Source: Lachnospiraceae bacterium
GTDB lineage: Bacteria; Bacillota; Clostridia; Lachnospirales; Lachnospiraceae
DNA: 64,000 nucleotides
Direction: 5' to 3'
NCBI GenBank assembly: GCA_016281555.1
Contig: JAEEIV010000067.1
Span: 32,664-96,663, forward strand
Position numbers and translations under genes: made by a program. Shown one piece after another: positions 61,460 to 64,000 of this stretch (position 1 is the stretch's first letter; every line of letters begins with the position of its first letter). The notes below the pieces were generated by a model, which was not told where the DNA came from, made no database searches, and saw nothing but the letters and a program-made list of their open reading frames with translations.

Positions 61460-62833
61460 ATGAAGAAGTTTGACGTCATCATCATCGGCGCGGGCCCCGG
61501 CGGCATTTTCTCCGCCTATGAGCTTGCGAAAAAATCGACATTCAGCGTCGCGGTCTTCGAGACCGGGCACCGGCTTGAAAAGCGCGTCTGCCCGATCGAC
61601 GGGGATAAGGTGAAATCCTGCATCAACTGCCCGGTCTGTTCGATCATGAACGGATTCGGGGGCGCGGGCGCGTTTTCCGACGGAAAATATAACATCACCA
61701 ACGATTTCGGCGGGTCGCTGCACGAGTACATCGGGCGTGGGACGGCACTGGAGCTCATGCGTTACGTGGACGAGATCAACGTTTCGCACGGCGGCGACGG
61801 CACGAAGATGTATTCGACCGCGGGCTCGTCCCTGAAAAAGATCTGCATGCAGAACAAGCTGACGCTCCTTTCCGCGTCGGTACGGCACCTCGGCACGGAC
61901 ATCAACTACAAGGTCCTCGGAAACCTCTATGAGGAACTGAAGGACGCGGTCGAATTCCATTTCGATTCGCCGGTCGAGGAGCTGTCGGTCGCGGAAGACG
62001 GGTTTACGGTCACGTCCCGCGGCGAGACCTATTTCGCGAAGAAATGCATCGTGTCGGTCGGGCGGAGCGGAAGCTCCTGGCTCGAGGAACTCTGTAAGAA
62101 ACTGGAGATCCCGACGAATTCGAACCGCGTGGACTTAGGCGTCCGCGTGGAACTGCCGGCGGAGATCTTCGCCCACATCACGAACGAACTCTACGAGAGC
62201 AAGATCGTCTACCGGACCGAAAAGTTCGAGGACCACGTCCGGACGTTCTGCATGAACCCGAACGGGATCGTCGTCAACGAGAACACGAACGGCATCATCA
62301 CGGTCAACGGGCATTCCTTCGAGGACCCGGAGCGGAAGACCGAAAACACGAATTTCGCCCTCCTCGTCGCGAAGCATTTTTCATTGCCCTTCAAGGATTC
62401 GAACGGCTACGGCGAGTCGATCGCGCGGCTTTCGAACATGCTCGGCGGCGGCGTCATCGTGCAGCGGTTCGGGGATCTGGAGCGCGGCCGGAGAAGCACC
62501 GAGAAGCGGATCGCCGAAGGGACGGTCCGGCCGACGCTTTCCGCGACGCCGGGCGACCTCTCGCTCGTCCTTCCGAAGCGGATCCTCGACGGCATCATTG
62601 AAATGATCTACGCGCTCGACAAGATCGCGCCGGGCACGGCGAACGACGACACGCTCCTCTACGGCGTGGAAGTCAAATTCTACAACATGGAAGTTCAGGT
62701 CGACGAGCATCTGGAGACCCGTTACAAAGGGCTCTACGTCATCGGCGACGGCGGCGGGGTCACGCATTCCCTTTCGCACGCGTCGGCGAGCGGCGTGTTC
62801 GTCGCGCGGGAGCTTTTGAAGGAGAATGCGTGA
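61460..62833 (+). CDS. FAD-dependent oxidoreductase (COG2509-like)
   Basis: A 457-residue flavoprotein. The FAD loop is VIIIGAGPGGIFSAYELAKK at the N-terminus. The CPIDGDKVKSCINCPVCSIMNGFGGAGAFSDGKYN region with a cysteine trio is a signature of the uncharacterised COG2509 dehydrogenases. YVIGDGGGVTHSL near the end is the second FAD contact. The family is widespread in Clostridia and lacks an assigned substrate. TTGGAG (61448-61453) sets ATG 61460. A murE gene follows after 17 bases, which may be coincidental. Confidence 0.88.
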   Translation: MKKFDVIIIGAGPGGIFSAYELAKKSTFSVAVFETGHRLEKRVCPIDGDKVKSCINCPVCSIMNGFGGAGAFSDGKYNITNDFGGSLHEYIGRGTALELMRYVDEINVSHGGDGTKMYSTAGSSLKKICMQNKLTLLSASVRHLGTDINYKVLGNLYEELKDAVEFHFDSPVEELSVAEDGFTVTSRGETYFAKKCIVSVGRSGSSWLEELCKKLEIPTNSNRVDLGVRVELPAEIFAHITNELYESKIVYRTEKFEDHVRTFCMNPNGIVVNENTNGIITVNGHSFEDPERKTENTNFALLVAKHFSLPFKDSNGYGESIARLSNMLGGGVIVQRFGDLERGRRSTEKRIAEGTVRPTLSATPGDLSLVLPKRILDGIIEMIYALDKIAPGTANDDTLLYGVEVKFYNMEVQVDEHLETRYKGLYVIGDGGGVTHSLSHASASGVFVARELLKENA

Positions 62834-62850
62834 TCGGGGATCGCTCAGTC

Positions 62851-64000
62851 ATGAAGATCAGGGAACTGCTCAGCCGAATTGAATACGAAGTCGTGCAGGG
62901 CACGGACGAAACGGAGATCACGGGTCTGTCCCGCGACAACCGTCTCGCTTCGCCGGGCGACCTTTTCATCTGCACCGAGGGCGCGAGGTTCGATACCCAC
63001 GATCCCGCGGTCGTGAACGCATTGGCGGCAGCGGGCGTCCGGGCGTTCCTCGTCGAAAAGGACGTCGCGGTCGAAGACCCCGGCGTGACGGTCCTTAGAG
63101 TCGAAGAGACGCGGACCGCGGGCGCGTATGCCTACGCTGCCTGGTACGGCTACCCGGCGGAAAAACTTACGATGATCGGCATCACGGGGTCGAAAGGGAA
63201 GACGACGACCGCGCACATGCTCCGCGACGTGCTCCTTGCCGCGGGGCGGACGCCGGGCCTCATCGGGACGAACGGCGCGGAATTCCCGGGGACCGAAAAG
63301 GAACTCGCGAATACGACGCCGGACTACGACGAGCTGCAGAAATACCTGAAGGAAATGGTCGACGCGGGCTGCGACAGCTGCGTGCTCGAGGTCTCGAGCC
63401 AGGCCGTCTTAAAGAAGCGCGTCGAAGGCATCACCTTTGATTACGGCGTCTGGATGAACCTGCAGGAGGGCGACCACGTCGGCCCGAACGAGCACCCGGA
63501 CTTTTACGACTACATGCAGTGCAAGGCGAAGCTCCTGAAAGAGAGCCGCGTTCCGGTGATGAACGGGGACGACCCCTTTACGCACATCACGGCGTTCAAG
63601 GTCCGGAAGGCCGCGGAGCACAGGGAACCGCCGCAGGAGAAGATCGTCTATTTCGGCCTCCGCGATTTTGAAAACTATTTCGCGACCGGCGTGACACCGG
63701 TCTTTGACGAGAAAACGAAACTGCCCGGCACGGCGTTCACGCTTCATTCCGAACGCCTGAATGGAGAAGTCTACATCAATTTCCCCGGCGATTTCCACGT
63801 GTACAATGCGCTCGCGGCGATCGCGGTTGCGGATCACATGGGCATCTCCCTGGAAGACATCCGTAAAGGTCTTTCCGACGTTCACATCCGCGGACGGGAG
63901 GAGCTCGTCTACCGCGGCGCGTTTACGGTCTGCGTGGACTTCGCGCACAACGGCGCAAGCGCGTTCGCGCATCTTTCCGCCGTGCGTGCCTACCGCCCGA
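62851..64000 (+). CDS. murE: MurE, UDP-MurNAc-dipeptide amino acid ligase (partial)
   Basis: The N-terminal 383 codons of a Mur ligase, cut by the window edge. Residues 1-95 form the UDP-substrate domain (SRDNRLASPGDLFIC). The ATP loop is ITGSKGKTTTAHML. Then come NTTPDYDEL and VLEVSSQAV, typical of MurE, and the start of the C-terminal domain (GREELVYRGAFTVCVDFAHN). It adds the third residue, lysine or diaminopimelate, to the wall precursor; the selecting motif lies beyond the window. The SSQAV text and the DFAHN variant of DYAHT are slightly unusual and could mark a MurE paralogue. ATG 62851 has only a distant GGGG site. Confidence 0.88.
   Translation, partial: MKIRELLSRIEYEVVQGTDETEITGLSRDNRLASPGDLFICTEGARFDTHDPAVVNALAAAGVRAFLVEKDVAVEDPGVTVLRVEETRTAGAYAYAAWYGYPAEKLTMIGITGSKGKTTTAHMLRDVLLAAGRTPGLIGTNGAEFPGTEKELANTTPDYDELQKYLKEMVDAGCDSCVLEVSSQAVLKKRVEGITFDYGVWMNLQEGDHVGPNEHPDFYDYMQCKAKLLKESRVPVMNGDDPFTHITAFKVRKAAEHREPPQEKIVYFGLRDFENYFATGVTPVFDEKTKLPGTAFTLHSERLNGEVYINFPGDFHVYNALAAIAVADHMGISLEDIRKGLSDVHIRGREELVYRGAFTVCVDFAHNGASAFAHLSAVRAYRP

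Overview
The window looks like one chromosomal stretch of a moderately GC-rich (high fifties percent by eye) low-GC-phylum type Firmicute, most likely class Clostridia and probably gut or rumen associated. The reasons are: a CIRCE/HrcA site in front of clpB; near-consensus sigma-A promoters with 17-base spacers; strong GGAGG ribosome binding sites; tRNA genes without an encoded CCA; QueT, HemW-LepA and two-subunit LplB/YtcP-type sugar permeases; CotH; and a GH3 beta-glucosidase with the inverted domain order known from Ruminococcus albus. No plasmid, phage, insertion sequence or CRISPR array was seen. I recognise no species.

Layout. 0-6.4 kb: PIN-like protein, lepA, hemW, then a convergent class A penicillin-binding protein. 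6.5-8.4 kb: an orphan membrane/coiled-coil gene and, facing away from it, queT behind a preQ1-type riboswitch. 8.4-14.7 kb: yigZ (apparently leaderless), typA, a two-component system, ung, uppP. 14.7-22 kb: a 56-residue membrane micro-protein overlapping a radical SAM/SPASM enzyme, a fused glycerol-1-phosphate dehydrogenase-HAD phosphatase, a CotH lipoprotein and a GH42 beta-galactosidase. 22-41.2 kb: a large carbohydrate-use island. On the minus strand lie SIS isomerase, fucose/arabinose isomerase-like protein, FGGY kinase, permuted GH3 and GH13. On the plus strand lie a TIM paralogue, YjbQ-family protein, solute-binding lipoprotein, two permeases, two ceramidase-fold proteins, GH2 and GH16. 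41.3-50 kb: dnaE, a membrane-anchored EEP-fold hydrolase, phosphoglucomutase, a lipoprotein and plsC. 50.2-50.5 kb: tRNA-Pro(CGG) and tRNA-Trp(CCA). 50.6-58.6 kb: a tightly packed operon of a PHP hydrolase, greA, an M32 carboxypeptidase, a nuclease-helicase of the DinG/Rad3 type, then a cassette of DUF4867-like protein, SDR dehydrogenase, dehydroquinase-fold enzyme and an unknown protein. 58.7-64 kb: clpB, a COG2509-like FAD protein and murE, which runs off the window end.

How the parts fit. The island at 22-41 kb has what one saccharide-use locus needs: capture by a binding lipoprotein, import by two permeases (the ATPase is presumably encoded elsewhere), trimming by GH2/GH3/GH13/GH16/GH42, and sugar isomerisation and phosphorylation. 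It is expressed from back-to-back consensus promoters at about 29.87-29.99 kb with an inverted-repeat operator candidate. The TIM-like, SIS and YjbQ proteins and the two ceramidase-fold proteins do not fit a textbook pathway and are the best candidates here for undescribed biochemistry, with the radical SAM/micro-ORF pair and the DUF4867-SDR-dehydroquinase cassette next. At the regulatory level, promoters overlap terminator hairpins at two places, and clpB and queT have leaders with mutually exclusive hairpins.

All functional calls come from reading motifs by eye without database searches. Start codons were shifted from the longest open frame where a Shine-Dalgarno sequence clearly decides.
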